Below are positions 24,212-32,042 of a stretch of DNA of 64,000 bases, piece after piece. The translations under genes and the position numbers were made by a program. Position 1 is the stretch's first letter. The number at the start of each line of letters is the position of its first letter. The notes below the pieces were generated by a model. It was not told the DNA's origin. It searched no databases and saw only the letters and a program-made list of their open reading frames with translations. This DNA is from Pseudomonas cichorii (GTDB taxonomy: Bacteria > Pseudomonadota > Gammaproteobacteria > Pseudomonadales > Pseudomonadaceae): positions 1 through 64,000 of the forward strand of contig NZ_RBRE01000070.1 of assembly GCF_003700275.1 (NCBI RefSeq), in the 5' to 3' direction.

Positions 24212-25234
24212 TCAGCGCAATTCATTGAAAGCATTGTTCGGCGGCGCGGTGGACTCACGCACCACGACATTGGGGGTGACCAGGCGCTTGCGAATCGCGC
24301 CGGTCGAGGATTCCGCCAGCCTGGACAAGAGCATTTCGGCTGCGGTTTCACCCAGTTGCATGATCGACTGGCCGACGGTGGTCAGCGCGGGATAGACGTA
24401 GCGGCTCATCTGGATATCGTCGAAACCGATCACCGAAAGATCTCTGGGCACCCGGATATTGCGCTCGGCCGCAGCCCGCAATACGCCAATGGCCATCACA
24501 TCGTTACCGGCAAAAATGGCGGTCGGCGGCTGGCTATCCAGAAGAGCAACCGCGCTTTCATACCCGGCAACGCTGCTGAACTCGCTGTGCAGCATCCAGT
24601 CTGGCTGGACCTCGATACCGGCCTCATGCATGGCCCGTCGATAACCGACAAAGCGCATCTCGGTCACCACCGTATTCAATGGTCCACCGATGCAGGCAAT
24701 GTGTTCATGCCCCAGATCCAGCAAGTGCCGGGTCGCCAGATAGGCACCCTGTTCATGATCGATACGCACCATATCGGCATCGATCCCCTCCAGCTCACGG
24801 TCGACAATCACCATCGGCGTGCGCACCTCGGCCAGACCGCCTGCAATGCTCACATCGCCACCCACCGAAGAAACGATCAGGCCATCGACGCGCTTCTCCA
24901 GCAGCACCCGCAGGTAGTTGCGCTGTTTTTCCGGGTTGTCGTCGGAGTTACAGAGGATCACGCAAAAGCCATTGCGCTCGCAGTGATCCTCGATCCCCCG
25001 CGCCAGCTCGGCGAAATAAGGGTTGGTGCCATTGGGAATCAACAACCCGATAGTCGAGGTGGTCTTGGCCTTGAGCGAACGGGCAACAGCGCTGGGCACA
25101 TAGTCGAGCTGCGCAATCGCCGCCTCGACCTTGAGCCGCACCGGATCGCTGACCGGCCGGGTCTTGTTCAGCACATGCGACACCGTGGTGTAGGAAATCC
25201 CCGCCAGCGCCGCAACGTCTTTGATGGTTGCCAT
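24212..25234 (-). CDS. rbsR: LacI-family ribose operon repressor
   Basis: A protein of 340 residues. The LacI helix-turn-helix is MATIKDVAALAGISYTTVSHVLN with the hinge helix ending AVARSLKAKTT. The periplasmic-binding-like sensor domain follows (TIGLLIPNGTNPYFAELARG; FAGNDVMAIG; VIGFDDIQMSRY). It probably releases DNA when ribose is bound. The gene is inside the operon, between rbsC and rbsK, as in other pseudomonads. The palindrome at 28845-28858 before rbsB is its likely operator. Confidence 0.95.
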   Translation of the reverse strand: MATIKDVAALAGISYTTVSHVLNKTRPVSDPVRLKVEAAIAQLDYVPSAVARSLKAKTTSTIGLLIPNGTNPYFAELARGIEDHCERNGFCVILCNSDDNPEKQRNYLRVLLEKRVDGLIVSSVGGDVSIAGGLAEVRTPMVIVDRELEGIDADMVRIDHEQGAYLATRHLLDLGHEHIACIGGPLNTVVTEMRFVGYRRAMHEAGIEVQPDWMLHSEFSSVAGYESAVALLDSQPPTAIFAGNDVMAIGVLRAAAERNIRVPRDLSVIGFDDIQMSRYVYPALTTVGQSIMQLGETAAEMLLSRLAESSTGAIRKRLVTPNVVVRESTAPPNNAFNELR

Positions 25235-25235
25235 A

Positions 25236-26219
25236 TCAGCCCTGCCGCCGCGCCCGGTGACTACGGTAGGTGTCCAGCACCACCGCGATCACAATGACCG
25301 CACCGGTGATGATGCGCTTGGTTGGCTCCGACGCGCCGATCTGCGCCAGACCTGCGGCCAGAACGGAAATGATCAGGACGCCGAAGAACGTGCTGATGAT
25401 CGAACCACGCCCGCCCATCAGGCTGGTACCGCCAATCACCACTGCAGCGATGACCTGCAGTTCAAGACCGGCACCGGCGTTGGGATCAGCCGCTTCGAGC
25501 CGAGAAATCTGGAACAGTGCCGCCACACCGGCCAGCAGTCCCATCAACGAAAACACCAGAATCTTGTAAGGCTTGGGATTGATCCCCGCCAGACGCACAG
25601 CCTCTTCGTTGGTGCCGATACCGATCAGATAACGACCGAATACAGTGCGGGTCAGCACCGCCTGGGCAATGACGATCACCAGTAGCGCGATCAGGAACGA
25701 GGGCGCGATACCAAAGGCGACAGGGTTGGAAAGCCAGGCGAAGGAATCACCGATGTAGGCCGTGCGCGAGTTGGTCATCTGGTACGCCACGCCGCGGGCC
25801 ATTTCCAGCACGCCCAGCGACACGATGAATGACGGAATGCGCCAGGCCACGGTGATCGAACCGGTAATGGTGCCGGCCAGAGTCGCACAGGCAATCCCCA
25901 GCAAGGCGGCCGGAAACACGCTCCAACCCCAGCCCAGAATCGCGACACTCACCGCCGAAGCAGCCAGGGCCAGTACCGAGCCAACTGACAGGTCGATACC
26001 GCCAATTATCAGCACCAGGGTCATGCCGACGGCCAGGACCATCAGGTCCGGGATCTGGTTGGCCAGGGTGCTGAAGGTCTGGTACGACAGGAAGTGATCA
26101 CTCAGCAGCGAGAACAGCACAATCATCGCCAGCAAGGCGCCCGCCAGGCCAAGGTAAGTACCGAGGCCAAAATAATTGCGGGCCGGCACAGGCTGCTTCC
26201 GGGAAACAGGGTTATTCAT
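25236..26219 (-). CDS. rbsC: ribose ABC transporter permease
   Basis: A protein of 327 residues with 8 to 10 hydrophobic segments, of the BPD_transp_2 family. Marker stretches are LVLIIGGIDLSVGSVLAL and GGTSLMGGRGSIISTFFG, both typical for RbsC/XylH permeases. The short basic C-terminus ends DTYRSHRARRQG. The start overlaps the end of rbsA by 8 bases and the stop lies one base before the rbsR ATG. Confidence 0.96.
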   Translation of the reverse strand: MNNPVSRKQPVPARNYFGLGTYLGLAGALLAMIVLFSLLSDHFLSYQTFSTLANQIPDLMVLAVGMTLVLIIGGIDLSVGSVLALAASAVSVAILGWGWSVFPAALLGIACATLAGTITGSITVAWRIPSFIVSLGVLEMARGVAYQMTNSRTAYIGDSFAWLSNPVAFGIAPSFLIALLVIVIAQAVLTRTVFGRYLIGIGTNEEAVRLAGINPKPYKILVFSLMGLLAGVAALFQISRLEAADPNAGAGLELQVIAAVVIGGTSLMGGRGSIISTFFGVLIISVLAAGLAQIGASEPTKRIITGAVIVIAVVLDTYRSHRARRQG

Positions 26220-27768
26220 GAGTCATTCCTGGCGCGGCGTCGGAGAGCAGCGCATCACGTTTTTGATAGCCGGCAAAAGCGGCGGCGAGCAATTGATCCT
26301 GGGTCCAGTTGTCACGCTCGAAGGTATCGATCAGGCGACCTGCCGACAGCACACCAATGCGGTCACAGATCAACATGAGCTCCCGCAGATCGCTGGACAC
26401 CACTACCAGCGCCCGCCCCTGACGGGTCAATTCGCCGAGTAGCGCGTAAATGTCGAACTTGGCGCCCACATCGATGCCACGTGTGGGCTCGTCGAACAGC
26501 ATCACCGGGCAGTCACGCTCCAGCCAGCGGCCGATGACGACCTTCTGCTGGTTGCCACCGGAAAGCTCCGAAACCAGTTGCGACGGGCTGGAGCTGCGGA
26601 TCCGCATGGCTTCGACCTGCCGTTGCGCCAGGGTCAGCTCATCGCGGGCATTGACCAGACCGCCGCGAGAAATGGTCGGCATATTGCCCAGGGCGATATT
26701 GGCGCTGATCGACTGTGACATCAGCAGACCTTCGCCCTTGCGGTCTTCCGTGATCAGCGCAATGCCATGTTCGACCGCATCTGCGGGCGAGCGGATCGTC
26801 GCGGTGCGCAGTGGCTGGCCGACTTCGATATGCCCGCCATCGGCCTTGTCGGCACCGTAGATCAAACGCAACAATTCGGTGCGCCCCGCGCCGATCAGCC
26901 CGGAAATACCGAAAATCTCGCCGCTGCGCACCTGAAACGAAACGTCCTGAACCTTGCCCGCGCGTGACAGCCCCTTGACCGACAGCGCGACCTCGCCAAT
27001 CTTTCGCGGGCCCATGTCCATGTGCTCGCCCAGCTCGCGCCCGACCATCAGGGTAACCAGTTGCTCACTGTCGTAACGGGCAATCGGCTCGACGCAGACC
27101 AGCTTGCCGTCACGCAGTACAGCAATCCGCTGGGCGACCCTGGCCAGCTCTTCCAGGCGATGGGAGATATAAATGATCGAGACCCCGCGAGCCTGCAACC
27201 GGCTGACCTGCTCGAACAGCATCTCGACTTCCCGAGAGGTCAACATCGCGGTGGGCTCGTCGAGAATCAGCACATGGCAATCGCCAGTGAGGTTGCGGGC
27301 GATTTCGACCATCTGCTGGTGACCTATTCCCAGGTCGCCGACCAGCGTATCGGGATCGATCGCTTCCAGACCGACCTGAGCCATGGCCTTGATAGCGTTT
27401 TCGCGCAGTTGCTTGCGGTCGATCCAGCCCAGGCGCCGCGGCATGTCATCCAGAAACAGGTTCTCGGCCACCGTCAGGGTCGGCAGCAGGTTCAACTCCT
27501 GCATGACCATCCGCACCCCTAGCCTTTCGGCCTGGGTACGGTTTGCCGGTTGATAAGGCTGCCCCTGAAAATGCATCACTCCCGTATCAGGCACTACCAA
27601 CCCGCCAATGATTTTCGACAGGGTGCTCTTGCCTGCGCCATTTTCGCCGGTCAAGGCCAGCACTTCGCCGCGCATCAGGGTCAGCTCGATATCACCAAGC
27701 ACCGGCTGCGCGTAACTCTTGCCGATACCGCTGATGGACAGAACAGCATCCTGAACAGGTGCTGACAT
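26212..27768 (-). CDS. rbsA: ribose ABC transporter ATP-binding protein, two NBDs
   Basis: A protein of 518 residues carrying two ATPase halves in tandem. The first has Walker A GENGAGKST, a signature-like GIGHQQMVEIARNL and Walker B VLILDEPTA. The second has a degenerate P-loop (ISGLIGAGRTE), the signature LSGGNQQKVVIGRWL and VMLFDEPTRGIDVG, the normal pattern for sugar ABC ATPases. It drives ribose import with RbsC and RbsB. CGGGAGA precedes ATG 27768. Confidence 0.97.
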   Translation of the reverse strand: MSAPVQDAVLSISGIGKSYAQPVLGDIELTLMRGEVLALTGENGAGKSTLSKIIGGLVVPDTGVMHFQGQPYQPANRTQAERLGVRMVMQELNLLPTLTVAENLFLDDMPRRLGWIDRKQLRENAIKAMAQVGLEAIDPDTLVGDLGIGHQQMVEIARNLTGDCHVLILDEPTAMLTSREVEMLFEQVSRLQARGVSIIYISHRLEELARVAQRIAVLRDGKLVCVEPIARYDSEQLVTLMVGRELGEHMDMGPRKIGEVALSVKGLSRAGKVQDVSFQVRSGEIFGISGLIGAGRTELLRLIYGADKADGGHIEVGQPLRTATIRSPADAVEHGIALITEDRKGEGLLMSQSISANIALGNMPTISRGGLVNARDELTLAQRQVEAMRIRSSSPSQLVSELSGGNQQKVVIGRWLERDCPVMLFDEPTRGIDVGAKFDIYALLGELTRQGRALVVVSSDLRELMLICDRIGVLSAGRLIDTFERDNWTQDQLLAAAFAGYQKRDALLSDAAPGMTHE

Positions 27769-27820
27769 AACATTCTCCCGGCGCCTGCCCTGCTCGGACA
27801 GACGCCATTACAGGCAGATA

Positions 27821-28777
27821 TCAGGGTTTGGTGACCAGCTCGACCGGCGTTTCGATCACGCCATTGACGCTGTCGACCGGCTGCTTCCTGACTTTCTTCA
27901 GGGCCGCTTCGATACCGAAAACCGCTTGTTTGGCAGCGAACTGATCAGCAGTGGCCAGCACTCGACCGTCCTTGAGCATGGGCTTGATGGCGTTGATATT
28001 GTCGTAGCCGACCACCATCACCTTGCCCGCCTTGCCAGCGGCACGAACCGCCGACACGGCACCCAGCGCCATGCTGTCATTGCCTGCCAGCAGCGCCTTG
28101 AGGTTTGGATATTCGTTGAGCATCGCCGAGGCAACCGCATTGCCCTTGTCGATTTCCCAGTTACCGGACTGCACGGAAACGACCTTCATTTTTGCGGTAT
28201 CCATGGCGTCCTTGAAGCCGGCGGTACGCTGCTGGGCGTTGGTGGTGGTCGGCACGCCTTCAATGATGCCCACTTCATCGCCGGCCTGCAGTTTACCGGC
28301 CAGGTATTCACCCACCAGACGCGCGCCCTTGCGGTTATCCGGGCCTACGAAAGGCACTTCGATATTCTTGCTTTTCAGCACTGCGGCATCGAGCTGGTTA
28401 TCAATGTTGATGACCTGGATACCGGCATCCATGGCTTTCTTGATGACCGGCACCAGCGCCTTGGAATCGGCTGGCGCGATGACCAGCGCGTCGACCCGGG
28501 ACACGATCATCTGCTCGACGATACGGATCTGGCTGGCCGTGTCGGACTCATCCTTGATGCCGTTGGAAATCAGGTCGAAGTCGTTGGAATGCTCTTTCTG
28601 GTAAGCCTTGGCACCATCTTCCATGGTCAGGAAGAACTCGTTGGCCAGTGATTTCATGACCAGAGCGACCTTGGGCTTTTCAGCATCCTGGGCGTGTACG
28701 ACAGAGAGGGGGGTGACCGCGGTGGCGGCAGAGAAAATGGCGGCAGCGAGAAGACGTCCAGCGAATGGCAGCTTCAT
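27821..28777 (-). CDS. rbsB: ribose-binding periplasmic protein
   Basis: A protein of 318 residues. The signal peptide starts MKLPFAGRLLAAAIFSAAT and is probably cleaved at VHAQDA. The mature protein is a type 1 sugar-binding fold: KVALVMKSLANEFFLTMEDGA, DALVIAPADSKALVPVIKKA, VIEGVPTTTNAQQRTAGF, and the ligand Asn/Asp in LLAGNDSMALG. ATG 28777 follows GGAGA; the frame extended to 28945 crosses the operator and is rejected. It is the first gene of the operon, the usual order for high expression of the binding protein. Confidence 0.95.
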   Translation of the reverse strand: MKLPFAGRLLAAAIFSAATAVTPLSVVHAQDAEKPKVALVMKSLANEFFLTMEDGAKAYQKEHSNDFDLISNGIKDESDTASQIRIVEQMIVSRVDALVIAPADSKALVPVIKKAMDAGIQVINIDNQLDAAVLKSKNIEVPFVGPDNRKGARLVGEYLAGKLQAGDEVGIIEGVPTTTNAQQRTAGFKDAMDTAKMKVVSVQSGNWEIDKGNAVASAMLNEYPNLKALLAGNDSMALGAVSAVRAAGKAGKVMVVGYDNINAIKPMLKDGRVLATADQFAAKQAVFGIEAALKKVRKQPVDSVNGVIETPVELVTKP

Positions 28778-28844
28778 GAGTGCATCTCCGATCTTGTGAT
28801 TATTGTTCGGGCCAACGCTGCTGGGTCGAGCACAGGACTCGATA

Positions 28845-28858
28845 CGCAAACGTTTGCG
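28845..28858. promoter_or_regulatory. LacI-type operator, probably bound by RbsR
   Basis: CGCAAACGTTTGCG is a perfect 14-bp palindrome centred on CG, the standard form of LacI-family operators. It lies 67 bases before the rbsB start codon, where it could cover the promoter. Confidence 0.85.
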
Positions 28859-29022
28859 AGATCGAACTATGAGAAAGGTTGCAGGTTTTGTCAATCGGCG
28901 GAATGAAGGCTTCCAGCCCCGGTAATGAGGGGAAAAGGCCATCATAAAGGCGGAAATCAGACAGAAAAATCAACAAACAGCGATATACCGCCAACCCTCA
29001 AGTGCCTGATCCTACATAAAAG

Positions 29023-29063
29023 TTGCGAAAGATCCGACAGTGAAATACTGTATGCCCGTACAG
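29023..29063 (+). promoter_or_regulatory. sigma-70 promoter overlapped by a LexA box
   Basis: The -35 element TTGCGA (29023-29028) is 17 bases from the -10 element TACTGT (29046-29051). The 16-bp LexA box CTGTATGCCCGTACAG at 29048-29063 covers the -10 end and the transcription start. It fits the gammaproteobacterial consensus CTGTN8ACAG exactly. It should put DUF1654 and endA under SOS control. Confidence 0.85.
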
Positions 29064-29084
29064 CAAAGTCAAGGGATCTTTTTC

Positions 29085-29339
29085 GTGGCAAAACAAAGCG
29101 CAGCAGTGACACCCTCCCTTCCCGGTTCCTACGAGCGTCTTGGCGTCCGGGTGCAAAAAATCATCAATTCGCCTACTGCCCAGAAAGCCAAGGCCGCCTT
29201 GATCTTTCGTCTGCCTGACGAGACGGAAGAAGACTGGGCCCAGCTTCTGGAAGAAATAGCCGAGAACGATAACGTCACCCTCGCCTGGCGCGATGACGGT
29301 GGCGTACAGATATTCTGGACAGTGCCAAAGGAAGACTGA
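29085..29339 (+). CDS. DUF1654 family protein, probable SOS gene
   Basis: A protein of 84 residues, starting MAKQSAAVTPSLPGSYERLG if GTG 29085 is used. That codon follows AAGGGA by 8 bases and lies just after a LexA-controlled promoter. The ATG at 29040 would lie before the predicted transcription start, so it is rejected. The body (RVQKIINSPTAQKAKAALIF, DETEEDWAQLLEEI, DGGVQIFWTVP) is the DUF1654 pattern known mainly from Pseudomonas. Function unknown. The gene is 4 bases from endA, so the two probably share one SOS transcript. Confidence 0.85.
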   Translation: MAKQSAAVTPSLPGSYERLGVRVQKIINSPTAQKAKAALIFRLPDETEEDWAQLLEEIAENDNVTLAWRDDGGVQIFWTVPKED

Positions 29340-29343
29340 CGGC

Positions 29344-30045
29344 ATGATGGCTAGATTTTCCACCCTGCTCTGCACCACCCTGCTCCTCATTGCTCCACTG
29401 ACCGTACAGGCCGACGCACCACGAACCTTCAGCGAAGCCAAGAAAGTCGCCTGGAAACTGTATGCCCCCCAGGCGACAGAGTTCTATTGCGGCTGCAAAT
29501 ACACCGGCAATCAGGTTGATCTGGCGGCCTGCGGCTACGTGCCGCGCAAGAACGCCAACCGCGCCAAGCGCATCGAATGGGAACACATTGTGCCCGCCTG
29601 GCAGATTGGCCATCAGCGCCAGTGCTGGCAGAACGGCGGCCGAAAGAACTGCGCCAGGAATGACGAAGCCTACAAGCGTGCCGAGGCCGATTTGCACAAT
29701 CTGGTTCCCAGCATAGGCGAGGTAAATGGCGATCGCAGCAATTTCAGCTTTGGCTGGTTGCCCGAGCAGAAAGGCCAGTATGGTTCCTGCCTGACGCAAG
29801 TCGATTTCAAAGCCAAGAAGGTCATGCCCCGCCCTTCGATACGCGGCATGATCGCCCGTACCTACTTCTACATGAGCAAGCATTACAACTTGCGACTGTC
29901 ACGCCAGGATCAACAGCTTTATCAGGCCTGGGACAAGACTTACCCGGTTCAAGCCTGGGAGCAGCAACGCAATCAGCGGGTAGCCTGTGTGATGGGCCGC
30001 GGCAATGAGTTCGTCGGGCCGGTGAATCTCAAATCCTGTGGCTGA
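29344..30045 (+). CDS. endA: periplasmic endonuclease I (EndA-type DNase)
   Basis: A protein of 233 residues. The signal peptide (MMARFSTLLCTTLLLIAPL, cleaved near VQADA) is followed by the beta-beta-alpha-metal nuclease site RIEWEHIVPAWQIG, then DLHNLVPSIGEVNGDRSN. Eight Cys residues suggest disulfides in the periplasm. ATG 29344 follows GGAAG by 9 bases; ATG 29347 is equally possible. The family degrades double-stranded DNA with little sequence preference. Here it is the second gene after a LexA box, a link between DNA damage and a secreted nuclease that would be worth confirming. Confidence 0.92.
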   Translation: MMARFSTLLCTTLLLIAPLTVQADAPRTFSEAKKVAWKLYAPQATEFYCGCKYTGNQVDLAACGYVPRKNANRAKRIEWEHIVPAWQIGHQRQCWQNGGRKNCARNDEAYKRAEADLHNLVPSIGEVNGDRSNFSFGWLPEQKGQYGSCLTQVDFKAKKVMPRPSIRGMIARTYFYMSKHYNLRLSRQDQQLYQAWDKTYPVQAWEQQRNQRVACVMGRGNEFVGPVNLKSCG

Positions 30046-30340
30046 TTCCATCCGTTTGAGAGATTTTCGACGAGTAATCCACACGTCTGGATAAGGCCTT
30101 TCGCCACTCGTCGGACAACTACTCTGTTGGATCCAAAACGCTGTAATTTCCTTCTCGCGCCCCTCTTTGGACGGGCGCTAGAGACTGTAGTCCGATCAGC
30201 ACTGTCTGTATTAATTGCCAACCTGCATCGATCTCGAAATGAAGTAGCAATTCCACGTGCATGACGCACGCCCGGCTACCTGTACTAGCAAGTACTCATT
30301 TTCAGATGGCGTAGCCCTTACGCCCAACAGGCAGGCAAGA

Positions 30341-30577
30341 ATGAATACTCAAACGGAATTTGAAATCCACTATCAGTTCAAGGGCGAAACCCGCCACTTT
30401 CTGCATCAGGCCTTGTTACTCAGCCAAAGCGACGCCTTGCATTTCGCTACGCTGCATGCCGGAGTAGGTGCTGTCAGTGACAATGTCGCGGCAGGCCCCA
30501 TACGCCTGGCAACCTTGCAGGCACAAGGCTTTGGCGTGACGCAGGTGCATTGGAAGAAGAGTTCTGCAAACGTCTGA
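30341..30577 (+). CDS. small conserved protein, possibly DUF6555
   Basis: A protein of 78 residues, MNTQTEFEIHYQFKGETRHF and then ALHFATLHAGVGAVSDNVAAG, ending GVTQVHWKKSS. The pattern of a short beta strand, an aromatic-rich helix with a conserved AGVG, and a final V-x-W strand resembles small Pseudomonas DUF6555 proteins; I am only moderately sure. ATG 30341 is preceded by a weak site (AGGCAAG). There is no signal peptide. A strong terminator follows the stop. Confidence 0.65.
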   Translation: MNTQTEFEIHYQFKGETRHFLHQALLLSQSDALHFATLHAGVGAVSDNVAAGPIRLATLQAQGFGVTQVHWKKSSANV

Positions 30578-30587
30578 TGTAAAAATG

Positions 30588-30616
30588 AAACCGGCCCTGA
30601 AGGGCCGGTTTTTTTC
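30588..30616. terminator. bidirectional terminator
   Basis: AAACCGGCCCT, loop GA, AGGGCCGG and then a run of seven T. It lies between the plus-strand small gene and the convergent map gene. The T tail favours plus-strand termination. Confidence 0.92.
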
Positions 30617-30626
30617 ATATCCAGAT

Positions 30627-31418
30627 CTAGATCGGCGCGTACTGGCCCGTACCGTCCGGCCAGGGCGTCAACAACTCGAACCCCGTCTGGGTCACCGCAA
30701 CCATATGCTCCCACTGGGCAGACAATGACAGATCACGGGTCAACACCGTCCAGCCATCGGCCAGCGCCCTGGTTTCCGGCCTGCCGGCATTGATCATCGG
30801 CTCGATGGTAAACACCATGCCCGGCTTGAGCCTGAGGCCCTTGCCAGCGGTGCCGTAGTGCAGAACCTGCGGTTCCTCATGGTAGGTGCGACCAATGCCA
30901 TGCCCGCAATACTCACGCACGACACTGAAGCCTTCGCGGTGCGCAACTGTCTGGATGGCATGCCCGATATCGCCCAGCGTGGCCCCCGGGCGCACGGCAT
31001 GAATACCGGCGCGAGTGGCTTCATAGGTGGTTTCAACCAGGCGTCTGGCCAGCGGGCTGACCTCGCCGACCAGATACATGCGGCTGGTGTCGCCGTACCA
31101 GCCATCCTTGATGACAGCCACGTCGATATTGACGATATCGCCATCCTTGAGGATGTCGGTTGCCGAAGGAATGCCGTGGCAGACCACTGCATTGGGCGAA
31201 ATGCAGGTGGTCTTGGTGAAGCCGTGATAGCCAACGTTCGCCGGGATGACTTTCAGTTCCTTGACGATGTATTCGTTGCAGATGTCATCCAGGGCTTCGG
31301 TGCTGACCCCGGCCTTAACATAAGGCGCGATCATCGCCAGTACATCGGCAGCCAATCGACCAGCGATACGCAACTGGACCAGATCCTGTTCGGTCTTGAG
31401 TGTGATGCCGCGACTCAT
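30627..31418 (-). CDS. map: type I methionine aminopeptidase (second, ParD-linked copy)
   Basis: A protein of 263 residues with the pita-bread fold. The metal ligands are visible: Asp in NIDVAVIKDGWYGDTSRMY (two Asp), His in EYCGHGIGRTYHEEP, Glu in FTIEPMINAG and Glu in SAQWEHMVAVT. It removes initiator Met. The housekeeping map gene is normally next to rpsB, so this is an extra copy. Its start overlaps the stop of the ParD-like gene by ATGA (31415-31418). This pairing with a ParD-like protein recurs in proteobacteria, though its purpose is not established. Confidence 0.95.
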   Translation of the reverse strand: MSRGITLKTEQDLVQLRIAGRLAADVLAMIAPYVKAGVSTEALDDICNEYIVKELKVIPANVGYHGFTKTTCISPNAVVCHGIPSATDILKDGDIVNIDVAVIKDGWYGDTSRMYLVGEVSPLARRLVETTYEATRAGIHAVRPGATLGDIGHAIQTVAHREGFSVVREYCGHGIGRTYHEEPQVLHYGTAGKGLRLKPGMVFTIEPMINAGRPETRALADGWTVLTRDLSLSAQWEHMVAVTQTGFELLTPWPDGTGQYAPI

Positions 31419-31657
31419 GAGGCCACCCTGGTAACCGAAGAGATATCGAAAGGCTGGGCTGTCAGTACAGTGCCACCTGCATGTTCGGCACGAATCAGCA
31501 TCTGACAGATTTCGCTGTAGTTGAGTGTAGGGTGAAGTTCGGCCAGCATGCCGATCCGCATCCAGTGCTCAGCCTGAGCGTTGATGGAGCGACTCAAGGC
31601 CACACTGGCCGAGCGCACATTGGCATGCATGTGTTCGGAAATCTTTACCAGCCCCAT
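31415..31657 (-). CDS. ParD-like antitoxin-family protein
   Basis: A protein of 80 residues. It begins MGLVKISEHMHANVRSASVA, then SINAQAEHWMRIGMLAE, which fits the ParD_like family (PF11903, formerly DUF3423) with a ribbon-helix-helix-like N-terminus. GAGGTG lies just before ATG 31657. There is no ParE toxin beside it; its partner is the methionine aminopeptidase. A large palindrome 18 bases upstream is the likely autoregulatory operator, as expected for an RHH antitoxin-like repressor. Confidence 0.85.
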   Translation of the reverse strand: MGLVKISEHMHANVRSASVALSRSINAQAEHWMRIGMLAELHPTLNYSEICQMLIRAEHAGGTVLTAQPFDISSVTRVAS

Positions 31658-31674
31658 GGCTCACCTCATATGGA

Positions 31675-31702
31675 ATATACGAAGCATATATGTTTCGTAT
31701 AT
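31675..31702. promoter_or_regulatory. 28-bp palindrome before the ParD-like gene
   Basis: Arms ATATACGAA and TTCGTATAT flank GCATATATGT, which is nearly symmetric itself, so 26 of 28 bases obey dyad symmetry. The position just upstream of the ribosome site fits an operator that overlaps an AT-rich promoter of the ParD-like/map operon. Confidence 0.78.
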
Positions 31703-31745
31703 CCATAATCAACCATGCGACTGGAGCGTGCTGCTTTGGGGACAG

Positions 31746-31943
31746 CTAGCAGGCGATGGCGGTGCAACGAGGCTCGTCAGCATAATGAGCTTCGCCGAGG
31801 GTCATCGAGCCCGGTGGCTCATCGAAATTGAACTGGCGCAGCGCTGTTGCCAGGGCGAGGAAATCTTCGCGCTGCATCTCATTGACCAGTGAAGCGCCGA
31901 AGGCTGGGTGAGTAATCGAACCTTGCACTGCATTCAGGGACAT
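31746..31943 (-). CDS. 65-residue protein of unknown function under a LexA box
   Basis: MSLNAVQGSITHPAFGASLV and then NEMQREDFLALATALRQFNF; ends PRCTAIAC. There is no signal peptide or membrane segment. ATG 31943 follows AAGAGGTC. The LexA-overlapped promoter begins about 20 bases before the start codon, so the gene is expected to be induced by DNA damage. It resembles no SOS protein that I know (not SulA, YebG or DinI-like). The two Cys near the C-terminus may matter. It stands alone between dpkA and the map operon. Confidence 0.75.
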   Translation of the reverse strand: MSLNAVQGSITHPAFGASLVNEMQREDFLALATALRQFNFDEPPGSMTLGEAHYADEPRCTAIAC

Positions 31944-31962
31944 GACGACCTCTTGCGGGATA

Positions 31963-32003
31963 CTGTTTGCATGTACAGTATTCGGATAACCGACTCGGCA
32001 CAA
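31963..32003 (-). promoter_or_regulatory. second LexA-overlapped promoter
   Basis: On the minus strand TTGTGC (31998-32003) lies 17 bases from TACTGT (31975-31980). The LexA box CTGTTTGCATGTACAG on the plus strand (31963-31978) overlaps the -10 element. The geometry is the same as that of the promoter at 29023-29063. Confidence 0.83.
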
Positions 32004-32042
32004 GACGGGTTGCGACGAATGGTCGTTGCCCCGGACCACGCA

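Noticed and set aside
28778..28945. N-terminal extension of RbsB by 56 residues
   Set aside because: The extension covers the RbsR-type palindrome and lacks a signal peptide; ATG 28777 has a ribosome site and a signal sequence.
29040..29084. ATG 29040 as the DUF1654 start
   Set aside because: It lies upstream of the predicted transcription start inside the LexA-controlled promoter; GTG 29085 has the ribosome site.
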